DNA from: Euryodendron excelsum
Taxonomy: Eukaryota; Streptophyta; Magnoliopsida; Ericales; Pentaphylacaceae
Assembly (NCBI GenBank): GCA_033060915.1
Contig: CM065396.1
Coordinates: forward strand, 3,345,501 to 3,409,500
Direction of reading: 5' to 3'
Length of the DNA: 64,000 nucleotides
Shown: piece by piece, positions 1 to 12,151 of the stretch
Numbering within the stretch: position 1 is the first letter of the stretch
Layout of the letters: each line of letters opens with the position of its first letter
Program-made: the position numbers and the translations under genes
Notes under the pieces: generated by a model
The model's input: only the letters and a program-made list of their open reading frames with translations
What the model was told of the DNA's origin: nothing
Databases searched by the model: none

Positions 1-653
1 GAGTAAGATATCCCAAGGAGAAGAAAAAGACCAGGGAGTCATAATTTTGCGACATGTGTTTTTGCTCATGGTGCCCTATGTAGCATGGATTCTTATAAGC
101 GAAGCCCTTTTATGTCATAGAGTAACATTTGTTGACACCTAAGAACACTTGTCCAAATATCTCAAATGTTTCCCTTATTTCAAAATAAGTTCTCTATTTC
201 AAAAGCAAGGAAAATATTTCTTGGACGCTCTTAAACAATTGTAGAATGCACCTGACACATTGGAGAAAGCTTTTCTAAGTACACGCACGCACACACACGC
301 GTCTATAATATATATAATGTACGGATGGCCTTAAGTGTTTTACTCCTTTTATTTCCAAAACTACTCTTCCAAATTGAAGTGAATTCCTCCCAATTTGGGT
401 CCCCTAAATTAAAATTCTGAATTGAAGTACCACTCAAACTCATCTACAATCCAGTCAAACCAATACTCCAACTTATTTCCACAGAAAACTCTCCGAAGTC
501 ATAGGCCCAAGTGAATCTTCTGCGGTAAAGTTGTAAAGCAATCACAAAGAGTCATGTTAACTAATGTCATCAATATGTGAATAGCGTTGTCAAGGCAAAC
601 AGAGTTACATTAAGCCACAACCTCCCATCTCATATATCGATAATAATAATTTC

Positions 654-693
<40 letters not shown>

Positions 694-1544
694 TCCATTC
701 TTTTGAGTTTGTGAATCCATAAAGAGAGAACAGATTGCTGATGAGAGGAAAAAAGAAAGCACTCAACAATCAGGTCTATCATCTCTAGGAAGATTTTGTG
801 AATAATGCCTTTGGTAGTATTTTACTCCCTCGTAACTTATTCAGATTACTATGCTGTTTTTGATAGATGGAGGGCATTGGAGTGGAGCCTGAATGACTAT
901 AGTAGGAGATGGTCATATTTCACGATCCCTTGCACAGGCATTAGTTTTTTCATGTTTAGCAGCAGTATCTATTAAGTTCTGAATTGTTTTTGCTTTCGCA
1001 TTGCAATAACTCTGTATAAGCCTTATAAGAAAAGACCATATATACCAGCGGTAGTCCTAATGGATGGGTTTGCCCTTTGATCTCCCCATATTGATATAGG
1101 GAGTATTCTGTCAAGCTAATTGATTGAATTTCTTCCCTTAGAAATTTGGTATTGAATCGACAGGGGAGAAGTGCTTCATAACTCCTCTACTTCACAACTT
1201 AGCACTACTTCATCAAGTTGTATTCTGCCCAGTCGAGACACCTCTCTTTTATACTCTGAGAAACAATCTTTTCTCTCTTTCTCACAGTTCTAGACTATAG
1301 ATATCTTCTCTACTGAGTTACAAACAAAACCAATAATACCACATGGTGGCATGTAGTGTATGGGCAATATGAAATTCTATATGTTGATGGTTTTTTTGGT
1401 AATATTCAATTGTCTTTTTGACTCGGTTAATATAATTGGGTGCTCATTTAGTCTCAATTTTCTTTGTTGTGTTTAGCTAACCTTGACTTTCTTTTCACTT
1501 TTTAGGTATTTTCTGACATGGGTCAAGATATCCAATAGCGGCAA

Positions 1545-1592
<48 letters not shown>

Positions 1593-2562
1593 TAGGGAGT
1601 ATCAATAGCACATACCAGATATGTTTGCTTGAAAAAGTAGTGAAATTGTTTCATGTGATTGACAACATATATAATCTTTGATTCTTCACAATGTTGATAT
1701 ACATCTCTAGCTCTATTTGCTTTATGCTTAGGTAAGATGTTGGTAGACTTTAATTAATAGTTATGTATTCATTTACTTTCTTACAAAGCGAGTTAGGTGA
1801 TCATTGATAAAGACGCATACTGAGAAAAACTGAATATAAGTCTCTACACCTAGATTGCACATCTTCCACTCTACTTACCAAAGTATTTGTAAGCACTTCT
1901 ATTTGTGTTCATTTAGTATATATATTTTCTGATGGGTCACTATATATATGTTGGACACAATGTAATGAATGAACTTGATCTTAATAGTTCTAACTTCCAA
2001 CCCCTAAGAATAGGATAAAGCTGATTACAGTCATCTATCAATATGCCAAAGGCTTGTCTTTTGATGAAAAGGCCAAATGCTTTGAATTTCAAATTTTGAA
2101 AATAATTTGATCCTTGACCACTTCTTCACGACAGGTATAGATACATGACCCCACTTACTCTTTCTAGAAGTTGATTCCAGTTCCTCCTAGTTCAATTTAA
2201 GTCATAAAGATAAATAGATGTTTTATGCTACTACTAATTTGAGCCACTCAAGTTGATGCATCGTCCTTCCTAGCTCACATTAGCTAGAGCTCTAGTCGGT
2301 CATTATCCACCTCCCTAGGTAAATTTTTTTTGCACATCTTTGTTTTAGTAGGCCAAATATTTTTGTTTGTTCTTTGTTCAATTGTTACCAATGGTAGTTA
2401 TACTTTTGATTTGTTTATAGCTTTGATTTGGTCTCGCTTGACGAGTTTGAACGATTATTCTCATGCCCATATATTAATTCACTTTCAAATTCATTTATCT
2501 TGCAAATCCCAGTTCTTTCACCTTGCTTTTCCTCACAATTTAATATAGAATTCAAATTGTGG
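1..2562. other. Non-coding intergenic DNA with microsatellites
   Basis: No coding region was recognised on either strand; the only open frame (2330-2548) is low-complexity and has no recognisable domain. The stretch holds a CT repeat at about 655-690 and a compound TA then TG repeat at about 1548-1591. It is AT-rich and typical of plant intergenic DNA. Confidence 0.5.
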
Positions 2563-2970
2563 TCACAAATCTTCAACCCTTAGGGATAAGTCTTTTATAA
2601 GACTCGAGTTTCTCAGTTGAACTAAAAAAAAAGAGTTTGAGCTCTTTTGGCTTACTTTTAGCCACGCGGGGCGGCTATCCGCATGTGTCCCAAAGTGACG
2701 TCCATTTTTTGGTAATGGGTATACTCGAGAGAAAGGGAAAGTATTCTCGATTCTCTTATCATCGAAAAAACCAATTCTAAAATTTTTCAACAAATACTTC
2801 GAGAAAACGAAGACTTTCTTAACCACATGAATAGACTTAAGGATATGAAACCTGCGCCTCAGATAAAGATGACAACTGGAACAACTGGCCATGGCAAGCA
2901 GTGCTTCGAAGAAAAGAGGGCTATCGAGAATGGAAAATGCATTTCACTCTAACCAGAGCTATCCCATAAG
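2563..2970. other. Unassigned segment with open frames, next to a copia LTR
   Basis: Base composition is less AT-rich than the surroundings. The minus strand has a 109-residue open frame (2563-2892), and the plus strand has a separate frame open from about 2715 to 2952 (containing FQQILRENEDFLNHMNRLKD). I could not assign either to a family. The abrupt edge at the copia LTR at 2971 fits an older fragment into which the retroelement inserted. A gene relic or organellar DNA copy are possibilities only; neither is shown. Confidence 0.25.
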
Positions 2971-3152
2971 TTAGAATGTTACTTCTTTTAAGGTTTGTGA
3001 TCGTGCTATATATTTAACTAGTATATATAAATGGTAGGGTTTAGGGTTACGTATGTAGGGATTACTTGACGTAACCATAAACCCATTCTCTTTCCTCCAA
3101 TTTCTCTCTGCCGCTTATCTTTTCTATCCATCTAACTCTAATTTACACTTCA
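2971..3152 (+). repeat. Left LTR of the copia element
   Basis: It matches 7833-8004 along its length, including the shared stretches ATTCTCTTTCCTCCAATTTC and TCTAACTCTAATTTACACTT. It contains a TATA-like stretch (TATATAAATG near 3024) expected of an LTR promoter and ends in CA immediately before the primer binding site. The 5' edge may instead be the TG at 2977, because identity with the right copy extends a few bases upstream of that TG. Confidence 0.85.
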
Positions 3153-3155
3153 ACT

Positions 3156-3167
3156 TGGTATCAGAGC
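3156..3167 (+). promoter_or_regulatory. Primer binding site, tRNA-Met type
   Basis: TGGTATCAGAGC lies three bases after the left LTR. It is the conserved minus-strand priming site complementary to the 3' end of plant initiator tRNA-Met and is typical of Ty1/copia elements. Confidence 0.9.
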
Positions 3168-3649
3168 AATACGATCCGTTCCTCAAACACTTCAGAACAC
3201 TCTCGACGTCGCTGTAAGATAAAGGGATGTGCTGACGTCACCATCAACATCCGAAGAACACCCCTTTCTGTGCAACTTGATTTCTTGGTATTTATGGTGA
3301 TTTCTCCTAAATTTTTTTGAAGCCATTTGATGCAAGTTTCCTATTTTTGAATATTTTCAGTATCTTTGGCACCAATTTTTTCGATCTAACTTTTCCCATT
3401 ACCTGGAGTTTTTGCTGCTTAGAATCTAGTCAATGGGTGCGGAAAACATCATCTGAGGACCCGTTTGAAGTTTTCTTCTTTATTTGTTAGATTTTTGGGC
3501 TGTTTTGTGTAAGAACAGTGGGTCGGCTGGTATATTTTTTGGGGTTTCTCCTTGGTTCCTCTTCTAATTATGCTTGGTTAGTTAGCTGCTTCTCTTGTGG
3601 CTCACTTTTGGTGTGGTGCCTTGATTTTCTGTTGATTGAGTTGTGAATT

Positions 3650-4620
3650 TCGTTGATTCTATGGCTACTTCAAAGGTTTCCGAGTCAAAACCTACTTAAA
3701 ACAAAACCTGTATCATTAAGGAGGATGACTTGCCTTGATCAATTACTTCTAAGCGATTGGATGGTTTAACTACCTTGTTTGGGCACATGTGATGAAAAGT
3801 TTTCTTCGTGGGAAGCGAAAATTAAAATACATCACCAATTTACCTCCTTCACCTGAGGACCCACTTTCAAATGATTAGTTGAGTGAAGATTTCATTGTTA
3901 TGGGTTGGTAATGGCATAGTTTGGAACCTCATATTGCAACTACCGTTGAGTTTTGTGATTCCTCCAAGAAGATTTGAGATTCCATTTCCGAATCGTTTTT
4001 ACAACAGAGTAACATCTCTCGAGTATTTGAGTTGTATAAAAAGATCTTTATAATTGAACAACCTAGGAAGCCCACTCTCAAGAATTTGTGGGAGCAGTTG
4101 TTGCAGCATGAACCCTTTACTACTCATTTGGAGCAACAAAAACGACATTGGGAGGCCTTTTTTTATTGCATCTTTGCTCTCCAATTTAGATCCTGATCTT
4201 CATGGCTTCAAAGATTAAATCATTGCTAGTGAGACCCTACCTATTGCTGCTAATGCTTATTCTCATTTGTTGCTTCATCTATGGGATAAAGTTCTCTTAA
4301 GGGTGGCTCCACTACTTCTTCCTTGGAGTCTTCTATCTTAGTCATTCATACTAGAGGCCGTCGTCCTTTTTGTGGTGGGTCTCGTTGGGGTCGCGGATGA
4401 CATAATTTTCGAGGTGGTTCTCATGGAGGTGGTCATCTTCCTGGGTGTTGTGATAGCAATCTTGGTCACAGTGATAGGAAGGGTTACCATTGTGATGGTA
4501 CTAATCACATTGAACCTTGGTGTTGGGTGAAGTATGGTGAGTCAAACCATGTGAATCATTACCAATGGTTCTGCTAATACTCTTCTCACTCAGCTTAATG
4601 ATCTTGTATAGAGTATACGT
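3650..4620 (+). pseudogene. copia gag relic
   Basis: Broken coding sequence. Around 4360-4560 a Gly/Arg/His-rich stretch is followed by a degraded CCHC knuckle (YHCDGTNHIEPWCW), the pattern of plant copia gag. Upstream, recognisable gag-like pieces are interrupted by stops, for example TAA near 3697. No protein can be made from it as it stands. Confidence 0.7.
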
Positions 4621-4689
4621 ACTGCACTTCTCTCATCCTCTATTGCTTAGCTTAGATTAACTAGCTTGTTCAAAATTTGCATACTGCAC

Positions 4690-7600
4690 TTTCTTCCTCA
4701 TTCACCGCTAGATTAGCTAATTCAGGTACTGTTGCTTGTGTGGTTGTTTCACCTTCATCCTGGATTATTGATTTTGGAGCTAGCTCACAATATGTTGGGT
4801 AATTCTTCTTTGTTTTCTAATTTGCATTCTATTAAACACCCTATTGTCTTGACTGATGGATCCTCTCGGCCTGTTGTTGGTAAAGGGGTTTTGCATCCTA
4901 ATAAATCCCTATTTTGATCCTCAAGTCTTTATGTTCCTCAATTTCCCTTCAACTTGTTTTCAGTTAAGTTTGACAATATTCTATAACCTTTACTCATACT
5001 TCTAGCGTCTTTCAGGATCTCAAGACTGAGATGATTGGTTCGGGACATGAGAAGGGCAGCTTGTATTCTCTAGATGCAGATCGTTCTCCTCCCATCACTT
5101 CATCTGTATCAAGTGCTACAGTCTCTCCCCCTCAGTGGCATTTTCGTTCAGGCCATCCTTTATAGGCTAAACTTATGTTAGTTGTCCCTAATTTGATCAT
5201 ATGTCTTGTTTAGAGTGTGTAAAGTTTGTCAATTTGAAAAATATCGCCGTAGTTTATTTCCTAGTCATGATTTTCGTCATTGGTCTGAGTATTCGATGTA
5301 GTCCATACGAACATATGACATCCTTTCCGAACTCCTAGTGTTAATGGATTTCTCTACTTTGTGATATTTGTTAATGACTATTCTCGCATGATTTGGTTGT
5401 TTTTAGTGAAACAGAAATCTGAATTGCCTTATATTGTTTCTAACTTTTATAATGAGATCTTTACTCATTTTGGTAAATGTATAAAGATTTTACGTTCTAA
5501 TAATGCCTTAGAATATACCTAGTCTATTCTCCATTCTTTTCGGATTGATCGTGGCATTAATCACCAACGAATTGTGTTCATACTTCTCACCAAAATGGTG
5601 TTGCTGAACGCGAATATCGCCATTTATTTGATATTGCTTGCACCATGTTGTTTAATATCCAAGTTCCAAAACACTTTTGTGGGGATGTTCTTCTTATTGC
5701 TCGTCACCTTGTTAATCGGATGCCTTCCGCAGTTCTGGCTCACAAGTCTCCTTTCTCTCTCTTATATCCTGGTTCCTCTCCTTTTTCACTTACTCCTCGT
5801 ATACTCAGATGTGTTGCCTCGTTCATATTCTTGATCCTGGTCTATATAAATTATGTCATCGAGCTCGCAAGTGTGTTTTCTTGGGTATTCTTGTACTTAA
5901 AAAGGCTATTGTTGTTACTATCCTTCATTGCATCGATACTTTGTTAGCGCTGATATTACCAATTTTGAGTCCACCCCCTTCTTCTCCACACTAGGTCAAC
6001 AACTGTCATCAAATCTCATCTACTTCCGTGAGCGAGAGCCTTCTTTTCTTTCTCCTATTCTTCCTTTACCCTTGTTTTTGATATCTTCTTTCTGTGACTA
6101 ATGCTCCTTTGCAAGTTTATCAGTGACCCAAGACTCGAGCGGTTGTTTCTTATGGCCCAACTTCTGCATCTTCTTCGTCTATGGTTCCTCCTATTCATTC
6201 CTGTATCCCAGAGCCTGATGGTTTACCTATTGCTTTGCGCTGACGTAAATGAACTTATACTCAACACCCTATTACTCAGTTTGTGTCTTATGATCATACT
6301 TTGTCTTCTCTTTATTCCTTTGGTTGTGCCTTGTCTTATATTTTTGTTTCCCCTTTTTATAGACAGGCTCTATCTTCGACTGATTGAAGTATGCTATCAA
6401 TGAGGAAATGAATGCCCTTTATACTAATCAGACCTGAAACTTCTTCTCTTTCACATGGAAACAAACAATAGGTTGTCGTTGGGTTTATACTATTAAGTAC
6501 CTTCCTGATGGCTATGTAGAACGACTTAAGGTTGCTAATAGGGTACACTCAGACATATGGTTTTGATTGTCTTGAACTTTCTCTCTTATGGCTCGCCTTA
6601 ATTCTGTTCGGGTTCTGCTGGTTGCTGCTGTTACTCGCTCTTGGTCTTTGTATAAGCTTGATATAAAGAATGCTTTCTTCATAGAGATCTTCAAGACGAA
6701 GTTTACATGGATCAGCCATCTAGCTATGCTGCTTCTGGTAGTGAGCATCTTGTTTGTCGCCTTTGAAAGACTTTATATGGTTTAAAGCAATCTCCTCGTG
6801 CCTGGTTTGATAGATTCAGTGCCATTATGCTTGACTATGGTTTCTAGTGCTCTACCTCTAATCATTTTGTGTTTATTTGTCTTTCTTTCGCTGGTAACAT
6901 TGTCTTAATTGTTTATGTTGATGATATTATCATTTTTGGGAGTGACTCTACTAGTATTGATAATTTGAGGCATTATTTGGGTACAAAGTTTCACACTAAA
7001 GACTTGGGAGTTCTTCGCTATTTCCTTAGGATTAAGGTTGCAAATTCTTCTCAGGGCATTTCTGTCTCCCAACGGAGATATGTATCTAATCTTCTGTCGT
7101 CTCTTAGGTTCTCAACCAACAACTACTCCTATGGATCCAACTGTTAAGCTTGAGACTGAGCATAGGAATCTCTTCCCTTATGTCGATCATTATTGACGAT
7201 TGGTTGAAAAATTAATTTATCTTACTACTACTTGTACCAACATTACTCATGCGGTTGGCGTTGTCAATCAGTATATGCATGCTCCTTGTGACCCCCATTT
7301 TGCAATATCTTAAGTGTGCACCTGGCTATGTATTGTTATATAGGCCTTTTACTTCATTGTCTGTTACCCCATTTAGTGATGTTGACTGGGCTGGTAATTG
7401 CTCGGATAGACGATCCCCCTCTATTTATTGTACCTTTGTTGGTGACAATCTTGTTACTTGGCGAAGTAAAAAGCAGAATGTTGTTGCTCGCTCGAGTGCT
7501 AAAGAGGAGTATCATGCTATGGTTCATACTATCCGAGATGCCATGGGTTGGCTCTTTACTTCAAGATTTTGGTATTGTTGTTCCTACTCCTATACTGATG

Positions 7601-7735
7601 TTGTGTGACAATCAAGTTGCCATTTTTATAACTAATAATCCTGTTTTCCATGAGCGCACTAAACATATTGAAGTCGATTGTCACTTTAATAGGGAATTTT
7701 TATTGCGCAAACAGATTGCTACTCCTTATGTCTAA
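4690..7735 (+). pseudogene. copia pol relic (protease, integrase, RT, RNase H)
   Basis: Protease at about 4740-4790, integrase core at about 5330-5800 (NDYSRMIWLFL, HQNGVAERE), reverse transcriptase at about 6480-7140 with the YVDD catalytic box at 6917-6928, and RNase H at about 7370-7700 (VTWRSKKQNVVARSS). The reading frame shifts several times between domains and stops occur within RT, so this is a dead polyprotein. Confidence 0.85.
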
Positions 7736-7832
7736 ATCTCGATTGGGTGATATTCTCATGAAGCCGTTAGTTTGTTCTTCCTTTCAGTCTTTGTGTTCCA
7801 AGTTGGGCATGTTTCTCCAACTTGAGTGGGAG

Positions 7833-8004
7833 TTAGAATGTTATTTCTATAAGGGTATTTTTGTAATCATGCTATATATTTGACTAGTGTACATAAATGC
7901 TAGGGTGTAGGGATTACTTTACATAATCCTAAACCCATTCTCTTTCCTCCAATTTCTCTCTGTCTCTTCTCTTTTCTTCCCATCTAACTCTAATTTACAC
8001 TTCA
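7833..8004 (+). repeat. Right LTR of the copia element
   Basis: Counterpart of the left LTR. It is preceded by a purine-rich stretch (GAGTGGGAG at 7824-7832) consistent with a polypurine tract. Confidence 0.85.
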
Positions 8005-11000
8005 ATTGCATCGTTTTGATGGCCTTTTTTTTTTATCTCATTTGTATTCCAATCAAAGAAAGAAGGTTGAAGTTTCATTCAACCATCTCTTTGAAGCAGA
8101 TAGTTTACAGCGCTCGTTGTATAGATACTGGAAAAGCCAACTTCATCTTTGGTGTTGATGATATCATTTGGGCCCCCAATTTTCATAATTTTGAAATAGT
8201 ATATCTTATCATTTCGTCCCAATTCCAAAGTAACCAATAGTTGGGGTTTTTATAATTAGATGGTGTTCACATGAATTGAAGTCCAAAACTAATAGGAGAA
8301 AGCATAAAACAAAGTGGGGATGCCAAAAGGATTCATCAATAAAGAGAAACATAATATATAAGTAGAAGAATGAAAACAAGTTTTTGGAAGAAAAGCAAAA
8401 TTATCCATGTAGTCTTTTCAAAGGTTTCATCAAGACCAAACATGTTTTGTTTTAGTATTCAAGACTTGGAAAAAAGAGGATTAATGGCGCCTTTGTTGAA
8501 TGATTGTAAATATATCATTCATTATTCCCACTGAATTTGTGCAATTAAGAAAAATGATCTTGTCAAATATTTGCTAAGAAAACACTTATTCTGTTTGATA
8601 TTGATTAAAAAAAAGGTTTCTTAAGTTAATTATTGTGAGTGCTTTTATTCTTGCAATTGGGAATCCATTGAAATGGATTTGAAAGCTATATTAATAATGT
8701 TGCATTACTTTTAAAGATAAACGCAAGAAGATTGTGCTTCCAAATGGTTCAATCACTTAACTTGCCAAAAACATTAACCTGTCTAAAAATCCTAAAAAGA
8801 TATTGAAAGGAGAAAACAACTTTTGTGAGATTCACATAGCGGACAAAAAATTCAATAGTAATAAAGAAAAATGATTTTTGTACTATATAATTAAACTATT
8901 TCCAGTTAATATCAGCTGTATACCCATTATCTGGCCTAAGGAACTTTGCTTGCTCTTAGGTAATGCATAACATTTCAACGATTTGGACAACCGTAAATTG
9001 CCCTTAAAACAAACCAGAGCTACTCTAACAATAGGATTAGTAATGTTAAATGTAATGGTAATGATTATGGAATAGAAATATACCAATAGGTTTGGTTTAG
9101 GTTGGAGTTAGGCAAAAAAATTTCCGAAGGTTGCCATAACCAATAAAATTAGAGAAAAACAATTTTTTTCTTGAAAGATTCCTATTTTTGATAAGTGAAA
9201 TTTAAATGATCAAAAGAAATTTATTTTCATCTAATTAAAAGATGAAGTTAATAATAGATGTAGAAAGTAAAACTTAGAATAATATTAATGTAGAATTCTC
9301 TTATTGATTTCAATAGGATTTCACAAGTAAATTTGAGAACCATTTATACCAACACTCCCACAGCATCGCTGGTCACCACTGTTCCTATAAAGTAACAGTA
9401 CAAATAACTATTGCTAGAACTTAGATGAACAACAGCAAAATACCTAAAGTTGCACCTGTTTTTCTACAGCTCTACGAAATTGAATTTGGGCCACAAAATA
9501 GTATATACTTATAATACAGCATATTGGAACTGATTTTATCGCCTTTTTTTTTTTTCTTTTGCAATTGATTTAATCAATAAATAAAGAAACTGAAATCTAG
9601 TCCAAAGATCTTTATTTCATTTTTCAGTAGTAAAATAGGACAAGCATACTATTAGTTAAAACTTTAGGTGCGTAGAAGTTTATATTTAATTTTTTAATAA
9701 CAAGGGGGAAATGACCTCTAAGTACAAGTTTCAACCAGCCTTTGGATGTAAGAGAGGCAGTTCAGAAAGGAGAGATCTAGATTACGGTCATCTCATAAAG
9801 GTGTTATTTTTCACTCCTAAATGAGAGCTAAATTAAAGAAACATAACTCCTAGCCCAAAAGAGTAGCCCTGATATGCCTATGCTATTTGATTTCCCATAG
9901 AGCTTGGGCCCTAGTATGATGCAGTTTTTACAAATAGAAACTGTAAAATTTCAAAAGGGGGAAAAATCTAGTCCGAAAAGAGTTACTTACTGAGAGTCCT
10001 ATTAGAGCTAAAGGATTTTATGAAACAATCCTTTTGAGAACTATTTTCATGCCCTGTTCTAATGAATTATTCTTCCAGGATAACAACTCAGAAACAGAGA
10101 TTTTCTTCACAGATCATGAGGTCACCTGGAAGTTCAGTTCAATTTAATTATAGGATGGCTTCAGCAGGATGCATCCATTGCCTCCTAAAAGAGCACTCTA
10201 GATGCTGTTGCATGTGCTATATATTTTAAGAACTCTGTGGAAATGGTTACTTTCATAAAGTGATCTTAGGTAAGAATTCTCTAGATGTAATCGCCTCACA
10301 AAGCTAACTTTTTTTTTCACAAGAAACGAGAACATAGAATAGAACAAAAGAAGCATACAGATTTGGTTTTGGTTTGTTGGTTTTTTTTTTTGGGGGGGAG
10401 GGGCGTGGTGGTGAAGGGGGTGAAGAATAAAAAGAACACAAAAGAAACATACAATAGAACACAAGCAACAATATCACAAGGAATATAGCATAACTTGCAA
10501 TAAATATGAAAAATTTAGTTGAAGCACCCTAGAAATCAAGCCCAAAAAAATGAAGTATGGAAAATCACATGTGGATGCGCTACCCTCTTAGCAAGAAAAT
10601 AATTGCAAAGCTACTGTTAACATCTATATTTACATCAGACAACACTATAACTGAGTCCACAACATTGAGATAGAATAGCAATACATTAGAGAATAGTTGC
10701 AAGTCACTTAGAATCCCACTCTTACAATAACAATTGACCTCTAGTCAGGAATGTCCCACCAAGGGTCCTTCCAGGCTCGATTTGTGCAATTTAGGATAAA
10801 TATGAGTGAAACATATGCTACAAGAGGGAGAATTCCTCTCCAGTCATTCCAACTGTATGAAAATCTCCTCCTGTCTTCTCCAAAAAGGAGTACTTTGTAT
10901 TATAATAATATAAATAAAAACAACAAGAATGCAGAAGAAACTATTGCTTTGGTGTCCTTTTCCCTCTTCTTCGAGCTCCTGACATTGTTTTTTATTTCCA

Positions 11001-11299
11001 AACACTATAAACCTATTCAACATGAGAACAATTCCCCTCCTTTTACATGCAACTTTATTATTCCACAAATAGACACAATTAATTCTAAAAAAGCATTTAT
11101 GGTTGAACTCTTCCTAAGTTCATGCTCGACTCAGTCAACCTATTACACTTTAATCTTAAGATTCCAGTGATCTCTGCCCAAAACTGGTGAGTCTGTAAAC
11201 TTTGATGAAAGAAAGAGAAAAGAAAGGGTGATGTTCTGAAAGGGTGATGTTCTTTCTTCTCTTTTTTGACAAGTAATTGTGACGTAAAAGAAGGTGCCA
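8005..11299. other. Intergenic or intronic DNA with no recognised feature
   Basis: About 3.3 kb of AT-rich sequence. Both strands were checked for a terminal BCCP exon (a G-x-x-x-E-I-L-A-E-D-G-K-P type reading) and none was seen. Open frames here are short and compositionally biased. If the BCCP gene is intact, this stretch lies in its last intron. Confidence 0.45.
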
Positions 11300-11860
11300 C
11301 AAAACGCCCATGCCCCCCACCAATATATATAGATATCTATGGATGTATGTGTATATCCACAAGGATATACAAGTCCCCTAAAAACTAAAAAAGAAGATAA
11401 TAAAAAAAGGGCACGCTTCCATCATCTAATAAACAAACAAGCAATGTACCCTTCAAATAAAGGACAAGACTCTCCATCCCTCAAAAGACCTCCTATTTCT
11501 CTCACTCCATAACCACCACATCAGACATAATGGAGCAGTCACCCATGCCCTCCTGCCTTGACCCCTAGGGCACTCTCTACTCCAAGAAACAAAAAGATCC
11601 TTAACTGATTTAGGCACCATCTACTCAAAACCGAATACTCAGTAAAACAAACTCCAAATCTCTCTAGCCATCGAACAGTGAAGCAGCAGATGATTGACGG
11701 TTTCCACATCCCTTTTGCCCACACAACACTAATCTAACACAAAATTCGTCTCTTCCTCAAATTATCTGATTATCTGACACCAAAATAGCTTCTCGAGCCA
11801 CCGTCCAAGCATAGAAGGCCACTTTCGTAGGGGACAACGTTTAGCAAGTGTTTCCATTAG
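11300..11860 (-). mobile_element. 5'-truncated L1-type LINE, 3' end
   Basis: Read on the minus strand, this encodes the C-terminal part of a plant L1 ORF2. KVAFYAWT lies near 11817-11794, then the zinc-binding reverse-transcriptase region ETVNHLLLHCSMAREIWSLF near 11705-11646, then VPKSVKDLFVSWSRECPRGQ and LCLMWWLWSERNRRSFEGW downstream. At least two stops interrupt it. It is the same superfamily as the LINE at 52940-59735 but in the other orientation. 5' truncation is usual for LINEs. Confidence 0.85.
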
Positions 11861-12151
11861 TTCTATCTACATCTTTGTACTAAGCTGTAACATACCTAAG
11901 ACTTGTTCCAGATCAGAAGCAACACCAGATGTTTATTTGTTGGTTTTGTGAACGGAAAACATCTATGCAACAAAGAAGAGCTAAAAAGAAAAAAATAAAA
12001 GTAATTAATTACCGGTAGTTAAAAGAAGAAGAAGATGAAGAGGCAACTCCTAAGTCCTAATTGAATAAAGAACACTACCACTAGGAAGAAGTAAAGTTCT
12101 AATGGCAGTACCATGAACATAGCTTACACAGAAAAAGAGAATAAGCCTTAC

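Larger units (their letters stand above)
2971..8004 (+). mobile_element. Degenerate Ty1/copia LTR retrotransposon, full structure
   Basis: Two related direct repeats of about 170-180 bp (2971-3152 and 7833-8004) enclose a 4.7 kb interior. Just inside the left repeat, TGGTATCAGAGC at 3156-3167 is the classic plant initiator-tRNA-Met primer site. The domain order is copia: gag with a zinc-knuckle relic (about 4480-4560), protease (WIIDFGAS near 4760), GAG-pre-integrase (WHFRSGHP near 5138), integrase (HQNGVAERE near 5590), reverse transcriptase (YVDDIIIFGSD near 6920) and RNase H (TWRSKKQNVVARSSAKEEY near 7455). Many stops and frame changes break the polyprotein, so it is not autonomous. The protease motif has DFGAS where DSGAS is usual. 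The right LTR lacks about a dozen bases present in the left, so the insertion is not recent. No clear target duplication was seen. Confidence 0.92.

Noticed and set aside
10751..11170. Plus-strand frame of 139 residues (Ser/Phe/Tyr-rich)
   Set aside because: No domain, no splice context and biased composition; both strands are open here only because stops are sparse.
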